DNA of 26,397 nucleotides from Pseudomonadota bacterium (lineage in GTDB: Bacteria > Desulfobacterota > Desulfovibrionia > Desulfovibrionales > Desulfovibrionaceae). The stretch's first letter is position 1. Each line of letters opens with the position of its first letter. Of the stretch, positions 6,931 to 14,287 are shown one piece after another. Where the stretch lies: NCBI GenBank assembly GCA_023390395.1, contig JAEWCY010000071.1, forward strand, positions 1-26,397, written 5' to 3'. The notes beneath the pieces were generated by a model that was not told where the DNA came from, did no database searches, and saw only the letters and a list, made by a program, of their open reading frames with translations. A program made the translations under genes and the position numbers.

Positions 6931-7911
6931 TCAGATGCGGTGCAGCTCCGGCCGCATGAGGCCGGTCAACGCCTCGCCGCGCAGGAACCGGCCCGCGTTG
7001 GCGAAGGCGCTTTCCAGGGCCAGGCGCGGCCACTCGGGCACGTTGAAGGAATTGTGCGGGCAGGCCAGCAGGTTCGGCAGGTCGAGCAGGGGGCAGGCCA
7101 GCTCGAAGCGGCCGTGGCGCAGGGGCTCCACCCACCAGGACTCCAGGCCGGCCCGGAATTCCGGATGGGCCCGCAAGTGCTCGTAGAGGGCCTGCTGGGC
7201 GATGATCTCGCCCCGGGCCACGTTGACCAGGATGGCGTCCGGCCGCAGCAGGGCGAGTTCCCGCGCGCCGAGGCGCTCGTGGGTGTGGCGGGTGTAGGGC
7301 AGGGTGAGCACCGCCACCTGGGCGTCGGCGAGGATCGTGTCCAGGTCGTCCAGGGTGCCGACGAAAGCCACGGGCTGGTCGGTCGCGCCCGAGGTGTTGA
7401 GCGCGAAGACCTCCATGCCGAGCGCCGTCAGCAGCCCGGCCACGGCCTTGCCCGCGCCGCCGAGCCCCAGCACCGCGGCCTTCTTGCCGGAAAGCAGCAA
7501 GTTGGGGGCCATCTGGTTGAACTCCCCCCGGCGCATGGCCGCGTCTTCTTCGCGCAGCCGCTTGGCCAGGCACAGGACCATGGCCAGGGCGTGCTCGGCC
7601 ATGGGCCGGGCGAAGGCGCCGGAATTGCCGGCCACGGTCAGGCCCGGCGGCAGCCGGTCGAAGGGCAGGTCGTCCAGGCCGGCCGAGACGACCTGGAGCA
7701 GCTGCCCCGGGCCCAGGCGGCCCAGGTCCTGGCCCATTTCCTTGAGCGGCTTGAACGACAGGACCACCCGGGCGGCGGCCAGGGCGTCGCCCCGCCCGGC
7801 CGGGGCGATGTCGGCGAGATGCGCGACCCCGCCCAGGGGCGCGGCCACTTCCTCGGCAATGGCCCGGCCATTGCTGTCCAACGCCTGCGTCAGAATGATC
7901 GCGGCTGCCAT
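6931..7911 (-). CDS. D-isomer-specific 2-hydroxyacid dehydrogenase (NAD-binding)
   Basis: A 326-aa cytoplasmic oxidoreductase of the D-2-hydroxyacid dehydrogenase family, interconverting a 2-oxoacid and its D-2-hydroxy form with NAD(P)H. The Rossmann loop is GLGGAG (149-154). The catalytic set is present: Arg233 in VNVARGEII, Glu262 in WWVEPL, and His286 in ACPHNS. The usual DVFxxEP block reads ESWWVEP here, an uncommon pocket sequence that points away from textbook lactate or phosphoglycerate dehydrogenase. The start at 7911 follows AAAGGGG. It lies 85 bases downstream of the IMP cyclohydrolase gene on the same strand, but repeat copy B stands between them, so it may be a separate transcript. 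Substrate unknown. Confidence 0.88.
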   Translation of the reverse strand: MAAAIILTQALDSNGRAIAEEVAAPLGGVAHLADIAPAGRGDALAAARVVLSFKPLKEMGQDLGRLGPGQLLQVVSAGLDDLPFDRLPPGLTVAGNSGAFARPMAEHALAMVLCLAKRLREEDAAMRRGEFNQMAPNLLLSGKKAAVLGLGGAGKAVAGLLTALGMEVFALNTSGATDQPVAFVGTLDDLDTILADAQVAVLTLPYTRHTHERLGARELALLRPDAILVNVARGEIIAQQALYEHLRAHPEFRAGLESWWVEPLRHGRFELACPLLDLPNLLACPHNSFNVPEWPRLALESAFANAGRFLRGEALTGLMRPELHRI

Positions 7912-7938
7912 GTCATACCCCTTTCCCCCGTCGAGGGG

Positions 7939-7996
7939 GGCCGGGGGGCATCATGCTCCCCGGCCGCCGGAGGCCTCTTCCTCTTCTCTTTTCTTC
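7939..7996 (-). repeat. 3' hairpin repeat, copy B (after the IMP cyclohydrolase gene)
   Basis: On the minus strand right after the stop: purine-rich run (GAAGAAAAGAGAAGAGGAAG), core GGCCTCCGGCGGCC (7975-7962), then a hairpin with arms GGCCGGGGAGC (7965-7955) and GCCCCCCGGCC (7949-7939), one mismatch, 5-base loop. Same architecture as copies A and C with different but complementary arms. Confidence 0.75.
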
Positions 7997-8590
7997 CTAC
8001 GCATTCGCCAGATACGTGGCGATGGCGTCGTCGTAGGTGCTCGTGGCGCGGAAGGTGGCGGCGGCGGTCTTCTGGCGCAGGGGCAGGGGGGCCCGCATGC
8101 CGTTTTGGGCCAGGGCGTCCATGACCTCGGGGTAGAAGGCCGGGTCGGGCACGACCAGGATGCTGCCGAAGTTCTTGGCCGAGGCCCGCAGCAGGGTGGG
8201 GCCGCCGATGTCGATCTGTTCGATCATCTCGGCCAGGGGCAGTTTTTTCTCCAGGGCCTCGCCGAAGGCGTAGAGGTTGACCACGACCATGTCGAAGGGG
8301 GCGATGCCGTGCTTGGCGATGGTGGCCAGGTGGTCGGGGTTGTCCTTGTCGGCCAGGATGCCGCCGTGGATGGCCGGGTGCAGGGTCTTGACGCGGCCGC
8401 CCATGATTTCGGGGAAGCCCGTCACGTCGCTGACGGAGGCGACGGGAAGCCCCGCTTCGAGGAGCTGCTTGCGCGTGCCGCCGGTGGACACGAGCTCGAC
8501 GCCGGCGGCGCTGAGGAACCGGGCCAGTTCGGGCAGGCCGGACTTGTCGGTGACGCTTAAAAGCGCCCGCTTGATGGGCAACAATTCCAT
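7997..8590 (-). CDS. purH: Stand-alone IMP cyclohydrolase (N-terminal PurH domain, MGS-like fold)
   Basis: A 197-aa protein matching only the N-terminal half of bifunctional PurH; this domain closes FAICAR to IMP, the last step of purine synthesis. Family blocks are ALLSVTDKSG (9-18), STGGT (35-39), the catalytic GGRVKTLHPAIHGGIL (64-79), VVVNLYAF (102-109) and IDIGGP (126-131). The roughly 320-residue AICAR transformylase half is absent: the frame stops cleanly and is followed by repeat copy B, not by remnants of that domain. The start at 8590 begins the fold; a frame extension to 8641 is less likely. The ribosome site GAGG lies inside an inverted repeat (8594-8627). A separate AICAR formyltransferase gene is expected elsewhere in the genome. 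Confidence 0.9.
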   Translation of the reverse strand: MELLPIKRALLSVTDKSGLPELARFLSAAGVELVSTGGTRKQLLEAGLPVASVSDVTGFPEIMGGRVKTLHPAIHGGILADKDNPDHLATIAKHGIAPFDMVVVNLYAFGEALEKKLPLAEMIEQIDIGGPTLLRASAKNFGSILVVPDPAFYPEVMDALAQNGMRAPLPLRQKTAAATFRATSTYDDAIATYLANA

Positions 8591-8593
8591 GGG

Positions 8594-8627
8594 GTGGAAC
8601 CTCGCTTGTTTTTGGGCGAGGTGCCAC
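8594..8627 (-). promoter_or_regulatory. Inverted repeat covering the ribosome site of the IMP cyclohydrolase gene
   Basis: In mRNA sense the arms GUGGCACCUCGC (8627-8616) and GCGAGGUUCCAC (8605-8594) pair at 11 of 12 positions around a 10-base A-rich loop. The downstream arm contains GAGG, the only purine-rich ribosome-site candidate, three bases before the start codon region. The structure could hold translation down or serve as a dimeric operator. Confidence 0.6.
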
Positions 8628-8728
8628 ACGCGCCCGCGCATGGCAAGGGCGGGGGGAGGCCGGGACGCCCGGCCGCGTCCCTTGGGGATGCGGCCGGACG
8701 GCGCGGAGGGGGAAAAATCGGGTCGCGG

Positions 8729-9301
8729 CTAGGCGGCGATGCGCTTGAGTTCCTCGGCCAGGTCGCGGGCCGCGTCGTGGCGCGGGTCCTGGGCGAGGAT
8801 GGCGTCGAGTTCGGCGCCGGCTTCGGCGTGGCGGCCGAGGCTCACCAGGCAGCCGGCCAGGGTGAAGCGCACCTCGTGCTTGGCCGGGTCCACGGTGAGG
8901 TAGTCGCGCAGGTAGGGCAGGACTTCCTCGATGCGGGATTCGGCGTGGGCCAGGCGGACCAGGCCAAAGAGGGCCACGAGATTTTCGGGGTTGCGGCTCA
9001 GCGCGCCCTTGAAATGGGTGAAGGCTTCGCCCCGGTCGCCGCGTTCCATCTCGATGAGCGCCATGCCGGACAGAGCCCGGTCGTCGGCGTCGATGGTGGA
9101 GGCCTTGCGGTAAAGCCCCATGGCGTCCTCGAGCTGGCCGCGCTGCACGGCGATGGTGGCCAGGCCCAGGTACGGGTCGGAGTGGACGCCGTTACTGCTC
9201 ATGGCCTTGTTGTAGTATTCCTCGGCCTTGTCCAGGTCGCCCATGAACAGATAGCACTCGCCGAGTTCCTTGTTGATTTCGTAATCCAGTTGCCCACTCA
9301 T
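8729..9301 (-). CDS. TPR-repeat protein, probable member of the sigma-54 flagellar regulon
   Basis: A 190-aa all-helical protein of about five tetratricopeptide repeats. The first is clearest (LGECYLFMGDLDKAEEYYNK, about 13-32), followed by units near 44-72, 78-106, 112-138 and 146-173. There is no signal peptide or membrane segment, so it is probably a cytoplasmic scaffold or chaperone-like partner. The start at 9301 has GGAGGGG five bases upstream; the frame is open to 9559, but that stretch is basic, low-complexity and not protein-like. The gene is divergent from flgB, and the leader begins at a sigma-54 promoter (9441-9455) that matches the consensus fully. This suggests a role tied to flagellar assembly or chemotaxis. 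The partner is unknown. Confidence 0.88.
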   Translation of the reverse strand: MSGQLDYEINKELGECYLFMGDLDKAEEYYNKAMSSNGVHSDPYLGLATIAVQRGQLEDAMGLYRKASTIDADDRALSGMALIEMERGDRGEAFTHFKGALSRNPENLVALFGLVRLAHAESRIEEVLPYLRDYLTVDPAKHEVRFTLAGCLVSLGRHAEAGAELDAILAQDPRHDAARDLAEELKRIAA

Positions 9302-9440
9302 GACTACCCCTCCGTTCCCGACGCCCTGGCCGTTGGCTGCGGCGTCGCCGGTTGGCGCGCGATCCCTGCGCCGTTTTTTTCGCGTCTTTCGGCCCTGGGG
9401 CCGGCGCCGGCGGCGCGTCCTGCCGGGCACGAAGAGAGAA

Positions 9441-9455
9441 GCAATCCCCGTGCCA
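9441..9455 (-). promoter_or_regulatory. Sigma-54 promoter for the TPR gene
   Basis: On the minus strand TGGCACG-GGGA-TTGC, followed by T, equals the -24/-12 consensus TGGCACGN4TTGCW at every specified base. Predicted transcription start near 9429. Confidence 0.85.
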
Positions 9456-9594
9456 GAGGCCGAATAGGGGCCGCAGGCGGGCCGGGAGGGGCATTTCGGG
9501 CCAGGCAGGGCGTTTTTGCCGCTTGGTTTTATGAAAAAGTGAAACTGGGGGTTGGGCAAAAAATTCCTGTCCGGCGAGCGAGGGGGTTTTCGAC

Positions 9595-9609
9595 TGGAAC
9601 GCTTTTTGC
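9595..9609 (+). promoter_or_regulatory. Sigma-54 promoter for the flgB operon
   Basis: TGGAACG-CTTT-TTGC matches the -24/-12 consensus with one change (A for C), keeping the invariant GG and GC at correct spacing. Predicted start near 9621, 55 bases before flgB. RpoN control of basal-body genes is known in many polar flagellates. Confidence 0.82.
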
Positions 9610-9675
9610 CCAGTAGTCACGCGACGGCGGTCGGCCGCAGGGCGGCGGCCGCCGGCCAAGGGAGGGAAAAACGAC

Positions 9676-10086
9676 ATGAAAACAATGTTTTCCAGCAATA
9701 TCGGGCTGCTCGGCAAGGTCATGGACCTGCACCTGGACCGTCAGAATGTCGTCATGACCAACCTGGCCAACCAGGATGTCCCGTCGTTCAAGGCGCGCCG
9801 GCTGGATTTCGAGAAGGAACTGCAGGCGGCGCTCAACACCGACGATCGCGGCAAGATGACGCGCACCGAGTCGGGCCACCTGCCGGCGGTGTTCAACGCC
9901 GCCGGCTTCGAAGGAAACCTGGAGATGGGCTGGAAGCCCCGGGTGGTTTCGGGCCTGGACAGCGTGGACATGGACAAGGAGATGTCGATCATGGCCAAGA
10001 ACACCCTCATGTACAACGCCCTGGCCGACATCACCAAGAAGGACTTCGAAGGCCTGCAAAGGGTCATCACGGACGGAGGCAAGTAG
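9676..10086 (+). CDS. flgB: Flagellar basal-body proximal rod protein FlgB
   Basis: A 136-aa proximal rod subunit, exported by the flagellar type III apparatus to form the drive shaft above the MS ring. The N-terminal rod-family block VVMTNLANQDVPSFKARRLD (about 25-44) and the C-terminal helix with SIMAKNTLMYNALADIT (about 105-121) are typical, and length is normal. There is no Sec signal, as expected. The start at 9676 has GGGAGGG upstream. It is the first gene of a seven-gene operon driven by the sigma-54 promoter at 9595-9609, and flgC begins two bases after its stop. Confidence 0.97.
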   Translation: MKTMFSSNIGLLGKVMDLHLDRQNVVMTNLANQDVPSFKARRLDFEKELQAALNTDDRGKMTRTESGHLPAVFNAAGFEGNLEMGWKPRVVSGLDSVDMDKEMSIMAKNTLMYNALADITKKDFEGLQRVITDGGK

Positions 10087-10087
10087 C

Positions 10088-10528
10088 ATGGACCTCTTCA
10101 GCGCCATGGACATCGGGTCGTCGGGCATGTCCGCCCAGCGCACCCTCATGAACACCATCTCCATGAACCTGGCCAACATCAGGACTACCCGCACGGTCAA
10201 CGGCGGCGGGCCCTACGTGCGCAAGTCCGTGATGCTGGAATCGACCCCCGTGGACGCGCCGTTCTCCAAGGCCATGCAGACGGCCCAGGACCGGGAGCTG
10301 GCCGGGGTCAAGGTCACGGGCCTGGTCAACGACAACCGGCCCTTCCGCATGCAGTACGAGCCCGGCCACCCCGACGCCAACGCCGACGGCTACGTGGCCT
10401 ACCCTGACATCAACGTGGTGGAGGAGATGGCCAACATGATCACGGCCATGCGCAGCTACGAGGCGTCGAGCTCGTCCATCGGCACCGTCAAGAACATGTT
10501 CACCAAGGCCCTGGACATCGGGCGGTAA
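10088..10528 (+). CDS. flgC: Flagellar basal-body rod protein FlgC
   Basis: A 146-aa proximal rod subunit that polymerises with FlgB, FlgF and FliE. The N-terminal rod signature lies around TISMNLANIRTTRTVNGGGP (about 18-37); the central VAYPDINVVEEMANMITAMR (about 101-120) and the C-terminal helix ending in MFTKALDIGR are characteristic. GGAGG at the end of flgB serves as ribosome site. Length is normal and no oddities were seen. It begins 2 bases after flgB and is followed by fliE after 12 bases. Confidence 0.97.
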   Translation: MDLFSAMDIGSSGMSAQRTLMNTISMNLANIRTTRTVNGGGPYVRKSVMLESTPVDAPFSKAMQTAQDRELAGVKVTGLVNDNRPFRMQYEPGHPDANADGYVAYPDINVVEEMANMITAMRSYEASSSSIGTVKNMFTKALDIGR

Positions 10529-10540
10529 CGGAGGTTCCCC

Positions 10541-10867
10541 ATGGCCATTTCCCCCATCGCCCTTTCCGCCTACCGCAACGCCATGGCCAGCGCCGCCTCC
10601 ATCGACGGCAAGGTCTCGCGTTCCCTGGCCAAGCCGGCCGCTCCGACCGAAGGGTTCGGGGCCAAGCTCATGGACTCGATCAAGAACGTCAACGACATGC
10701 AGAACCAGAAGGCCGAGATGGTCGAGTCCTTCGCCTCGGGCAAGACCGAGAACGTGCATGAGCTGATGATCAACCTGCAAAAGGCGGGGCTCGCCATGCA
10801 GATGACCACGGCCGTGCGCGGCAAGGTGCTCGAAGCCTACAAAGAACTCGTGAAGATGCAGTTCTAG
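10541..10867 (+). CDS. fliE: Flagellar hook-basal body complex protein FliE
   Basis: A 108-aa FliE, the adaptor joining the FliF MS ring to the rod and an early export substrate. The conserved C-terminal part includes NDMQNQKAEMVESFASGKTE (about 48-67), ELMINLQKAGLAMQMTTAVR (about 70-89) and an ending in VLEAYKELVKMQF. The first 35 residues are variable, as usual for the family. GGAGG stands six bases before the start. Gene order flgB-flgC-fliE-fliF is the common one. Confidence 0.96.
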   Translation: MAISPIALSAYRNAMASAASIDGKVSRSLAKPAAPTEGFGAKLMDSIKNVNDMQNQKAEMVESFASGKTENVHELMINLQKAGLAMQMTTAVRGKVLEAYKELVKMQF

Positions 10868-10908
10868 CGGACCGCCACCCCTAACGGAAGCACGCCCGGA
10901 GAATCGCT

Positions 10909-12552
10909 ATGCCCCCCTTTCTCAAGCAGACCTTCGAAAAGCTCATCCAGTACTGGTCCAACCGCACCAACACGCAGCGGGTGCTCCTGGCCGGGCTGGC
11001 CCTCTCCACGGCGGCCGCCTTCCTGGTGATGATCTATTTCCTCAATCAGCCGGACATGCGCGTCCTCTACACCCGCCTGGCTCCCGAGGACGCCGCCCGG
11101 GTCGTCGAGCTGCTCAAGGCCTCCAAGACGCCCTACGAGCTGCGCGACAACGGGAGCACGGTGCTGGTGCCGGCCGAGGCGGTCTACGAGCAGCGCCTGA
11201 AGGTGGCCGGCGAGGGCGTGATGCACGGCCAGGGCGTGGGCTTCGAGATCTTCGACCAGCTCAAGGTCGGCCAGACCGATTTCGTCCAGCGCATCAACTA
11301 CACCCGGGCGCTCCAAGGCGAGCTGGCCCGCACCATCTCGGAGTTCCCCCAGGTGGACAAGGCCAGGGTGCACCTGGTGCTGCCCCAGAAGAGCCTTTTC
11401 ATCGAGGAGCAGAAGCAGGCCTCGGCCTCGGTGGTCCTGACCCTCAAGCGGGGCCAAAAACTTGACGCCAAGCAGCTCCAGGGCATCGTCAACCTGGTGT
11501 CCATGTCCGTGGAAGGCCTCACCCCCGAGCACGTCACCATCACCGACACCACGGGCCAGGCCCTGTACCAGCCGCGGGCCGACGGCGGCATGGCCGGCAT
11601 GTCCACCACCCAGTTCGAATTCAAGAACACCTTCGAATCCAACCTGGAAAACCGCCTCGAACAGCTTCTCACCCCCATCGTGGGACCCGGCCGGGCCCTG
11701 GTCAAGGCCAACGTGGACCTGGACTTCAGCCAGCGCACCATCCGCAAGGAGCTCTACGACCCCAACGTCAGCGTGGTGCGCAGCGAGCAGAAAAACGAGG
11801 AATCGACGTCCGGCACGGCGGCCGTGGACGCCTCGGGCGTGACCACCACCCCGCGCGGCGGCGGCGCGGCCGTGCCCAACACCAATTTCCGGGGCGAGGG
11901 CTACTCCGGCACCGAGTCCACCCAGAAGTCCAACCGGGCCAACAGCACCACCAACTACGAGATCAACAAGGAAGAACAAAACGTCGTCACCCCCGTGGGC
12001 GACTTGAAGCGCCAGTCCATAGCGGTTATCGTGGACGGGACCTACGAGAAGGTCGAGGGCAAGAACACCTACACGTTCGTGCCCCGCAAGCCCGAGGAAC
12101 TCGAGCGCATCAAGCAGGTGGTGGCCCGGGCGGCCGGCCTCGACCCCTCGCGCGGGGACGAGGTCCAGGTGTCGAGCTTCGAGTTCGGCGCTCCCGACGG
12201 ATCGGGCGAGCCGAGCCTGATGCAGACCATGCTGGAATACGCCCAGCGCCTGGGCAAGCCGTTCCTGAACGGGTTGCTGCTCTTCCTCTTCCTCATCCTG
12301 GTGGTGCGGCCGGTGGTCCTGGCGCTGATCCGCCCGCGGGTCACGGAAGAGGAGATCGAGACCCTGGAGCGCCTGCCCGAGGGCGAGGCCAGGCTGGCCC
12401 TGGCCGAAGCCAGCGAAGAGGGCGGCGAGGCGCCCATGCTCGAAAGCGCCAAGCAGTTCGAACTGGCCAAGAACCTGGCGCTCCAGCTGTTCGAGGAGAA
12501 CATGGAACAGTCCATGACCGTGCTCAAATCCTGGCTGAAGCAGGAGGCCTAG
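10909..12552 (+). CDS. fliF: Flagellar MS-ring protein FliF
   Basis: A 547-aa inner-membrane protein that forms the MS ring, on which the rod, export gate and C-ring are built. Membrane helix 1 is at about residues 24-46 and helix 2 at about 450-472 (GLLLFLFLILVVRPVVLALI). Between them lie the periplasmic ring-building domains (about 50-440), with the blocks YTRALQGELARTI and DKARVHLVLP and a Ser/Thr/Gly-rich disordered stretch around 300-350. The C-terminal tail (about 515-547, ending LKSWLKQEA) is the FliG-binding segment. GGAG lies seven bases before the start. Length is normal. Confidence 0.97.
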   Translation: MPPFLKQTFEKLIQYWSNRTNTQRVLLAGLALSTAAAFLVMIYFLNQPDMRVLYTRLAPEDAARVVELLKASKTPYELRDNGSTVLVPAEAVYEQRLKVAGEGVMHGQGVGFEIFDQLKVGQTDFVQRINYTRALQGELARTISEFPQVDKARVHLVLPQKSLFIEEQKQASASVVLTLKRGQKLDAKQLQGIVNLVSMSVEGLTPEHVTITDTTGQALYQPRADGGMAGMSTTQFEFKNTFESNLENRLEQLLTPIVGPGRALVKANVDLDFSQRTIRKELYDPNVSVVRSEQKNEESTSGTAAVDASGVTTTPRGGGAAVPNTNFRGEGYSGTESTQKSNRANSTTNYEINKEEQNVVTPVGDLKRQSIAVIVDGTYEKVEGKNTYTFVPRKPEELERIKQVVARAAGLDPSRGDEVQVSSFEFGAPDGSGEPSLMQTMLEYAQRLGKPFLNGLLLFLFLILVVRPVVLALIRPRVTEEEIETLERLPEGEARLALAEASEEGGEAPMLESAKQFELAKNLALQLFEENMEQSMTVLKSWLKQEA

Positions 12553-12558
12553 GCCCCG

Positions 12559-13554
12559 ATGCCCATGACCGGACCGCAAAAGACCGCCGTGCTGTGCCTG
12601 GCGCTCGGCGAGAAGTTCGCCGGCGAGGTGTTCAAACGCCTGGACCGGAAGGAAATCGCCCGCATCTCCAAGGCCATGATGGAGATGGAGACCGTGCCCA
12701 AGGAGCAGGTCGAGGACGTGGTCCGGGAATTCAACGAGTCCATGCAGATCGGCAAGGACATGGTCACGGGCGGCCCGGAGCAGGTGCGCAAGATGCTGTC
12801 CAAGACGCTGGATTCCGACACGGCCAAGTACATCATGGAGACCCTCGAGCTCGACACCGGGCCCACGCCCTTCCAGGAGCTCGGCAACGTCTCCCCGCGC
12901 ATCCTGGCCCAGATCCTGCGTAACGAGCATCCCCAGACCCTGGCGCTCATCCTCGGCCACCTGCATCCCGACATGGCCGCGGAACTGCTCCAGAACCTGC
13001 CCTCGGGCGTGCGGGCCGAGGTGCTCATGCGCCTGTCGCGCCTGGAGGCCGTGGCCGAGGACATGCTGCTCGAAGTGGACAAGGTCCTGCAGAACCAGCT
13101 CATCGCCATGGGCGGCAAGGAAGGCAAGAAGGTCGGCGGCATCACGGCCGTGGCCGAAATATTGAACGCCGTGGACCGGGCCACGGAAGAGGAAGTGCTC
13201 TCGGAGATCGAGGAGGAATCGGCGCAGATGGCCGAGGACATCCGCAACCTCATGTTCGTCTTCGAGGACATCAAGGCCCTGGACGACCGGGCCATCCGCG
13301 AACTGCTCAAGGAAGTCTCCAACGAGGAGCTGACCCAGGCCTTAAAGGGCGCTTCCGAGGACCTGCGCGACAAGTTCTTCAAGAACCTCTCCGAACGCGC
13401 CGCCACCATGATCCAGGAAGACCTGGAGATCATGGGCCCCATCCGCCTGGCCGAGGTGGAGGCCGCCCAGCAGAACGTGGTCAAGACCGTGCGCCGGCTG
13501 GAGGCCGAGGGCAAGATCGCCATCGGCCGCGGAGGCGGGGATGTCTTTATCTGA
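12559..13554 (+). CDS. fliG: Flagellar motor switch protein FliG
   Basis: A 331-aa C-ring protein that binds FliF, FliM and the stator, converting stator force to torque and setting rotation direction. The middle domain carries the EHPQ motif (ILRNEHPQTLALIL, EHPQ about 123-126). The C-terminal domain has the torque-helix region from KALDDRAIRELLKEV to KFFKNLSERAATMIQED with the expected charged residues. The start at 12559 lies 6 bases after fliF; AGGAGG is at the end of fliF. Its 3' end overlaps fliH by 14 bases. Complete and normal length. Confidence 0.97.
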   Translation: MPMTGPQKTAVLCLALGEKFAGEVFKRLDRKEIARISKAMMEMETVPKEQVEDVVREFNESMQIGKDMVTGGPEQVRKMLSKTLDSDTAKYIMETLELDTGPTPFQELGNVSPRILAQILRNEHPQTLALILGHLHPDMAAELLQNLPSGVRAEVLMRLSRLEAVAEDMLLEVDKVLQNQLIAMGGKEGKKVGGITAVAEILNAVDRATEEEVLSEIEEESAQMAEDIRNLMFVFEDIKALDDRAIRELLKEVSNEELTQALKGASEDLRDKFFKNLSERAATMIQEDLEIMGPIRLAEVEAAQQNVVKTVRRLEAEGKIAIGRGGGDVFI

Positions 13555-14287
13555 CGATTCCCCCGGAGTGCTCACCGGCCGGGTCATCCTGGGCCCGGGC
13601 GGCGGCGGCGAGGCCGAGACCACGGTCTCGGAGCTGGAGTCGCGCCGCTCGCCCATGCACTTCGAGGAGGTCGAGGCCCAGTTCTGGGAGCGGGTGCGGG
13701 CCAAGGCCAAGGCCAAGGCGTCGGCCATCATCGCCGAGGCCATGGCCGAGGGCGAGCGCATCAAGGCCAAGGCGCAGGAGGCCGGCTACGCCGCCGGCGT
13801 GGCCGCGGCCGGACAGCAGATCCAGACCGAGCTGGGCCAGATGTCCGTCTCCCTCGGGACCATGCTCGAATCCCTGGCCGGGGAGCGCAAGAAGCTCTGG
13901 GACGCCCACCGTCAGGAATTCGTCGCCCTGCTGCGCCTGGCCCTGGAACGGGCCACCCTGGCCGCCATCGACGGCCGGCGCGAGGAGATCCTGGGCAACC
14001 TCCTGAGCGAATCCCTGGACCTCATGGAAGCCAAGGCCGACCTGACCCTGGCCGTCCATCCCGAGGACGAGCCGCTCCTGCGAGAGCTCATCAGCCGGGC
14101 CGAGAAGGAGCGCGGCGGCCTGGACCGGGTGCTCGTGCGGCCCAACCCCGAGCTGCTCCCGGGCAGCGTCATCCTCGAATGCGGCGACGGGCTGGTGGAC
14201 AACTCCATCGGCAGCCGCTTTTCCGAGGTGGAAAACATCCTGAACAGCCTGGCCGCGCCCGGGGACGACGGCGATGCCGGTTCTTGA
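13541..14287 (+). CDS. fliH: Flagellar assembly protein FliH (export ATPase regulator)
   Basis: A 248-aa FliH/YscL-family protein that forms the stalk complex with the FliI ATPase at the export gate. A long charged coiled coil (about 45-115, with RVRAKAKAKASAIIAEAMAE) contains Gly-spaced helix repeats (AGYAAGVAAAG). The globular C-terminal domain includes TLAVHPEDEPLLREL and LLPGSVILECGDGLVDNSIG. The start at 13541 lies inside fliG (14-base overlap) with GGAGG four bases upstream. The end overlaps fliI by 14 bases. The N-terminal 35 residues are variable, as usual. Confidence 0.94.
   Translation: MSLSDDSPGVLTGRVILGPGGGGEAETTVSELESRRSPMHFEEVEAQFWERVRAKAKAKASAIIAEAMAEGERIKAKAQEAGYAAGVAAAGQQIQTELGQMSVSLGTMLESLAGERKKLWDAHRQEFVALLRLALERATLAAIDGRREEILGNLLSESLDLMEAKADLTLAVHPEDEPLLRELISRAEKERGGLDRVLVRPNPELLPGSVILECGDGLVDNSIGSRFSEVENILNSLAAPGDDGDAGS

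Larger units (their letters stand above)
9302..9675. other. Divergent regulatory gap between the TPR gene and flgB
   Basis: No gene is seen in these 374 bases. They hold two back-to-back sigma-54 promoters about 140 bases apart (9441-9455 minus, 9595-9609 plus), a predicted leader of about 128 bases for the TPR gene, and a predicted leader of about 55 bases for flgB. The stretch between the promoters includes a small inverted repeat GGC-GTTTTT-GCC near 9509 and an A/T-richer patch at 9520-9570, where an activator could bind; no defined activator site was recognised. Confidence 0.7.

Noticed and set aside
8611..8626. Sigma-54-like TGGCAC on the minus strand before the IMP cyclohydrolase gene
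   Set aside because: The -24 half is present (TGGCACCTCG), but there is no TTGC or GC at the -12 position; it belongs to the inverted repeat.
9302..9559. N-terminal extension of the TPR protein
   Set aside because: The extension is basic and low-complexity, contains the sigma-54 promoter itself, and GGAGGGG stands directly before the Met at 9301.
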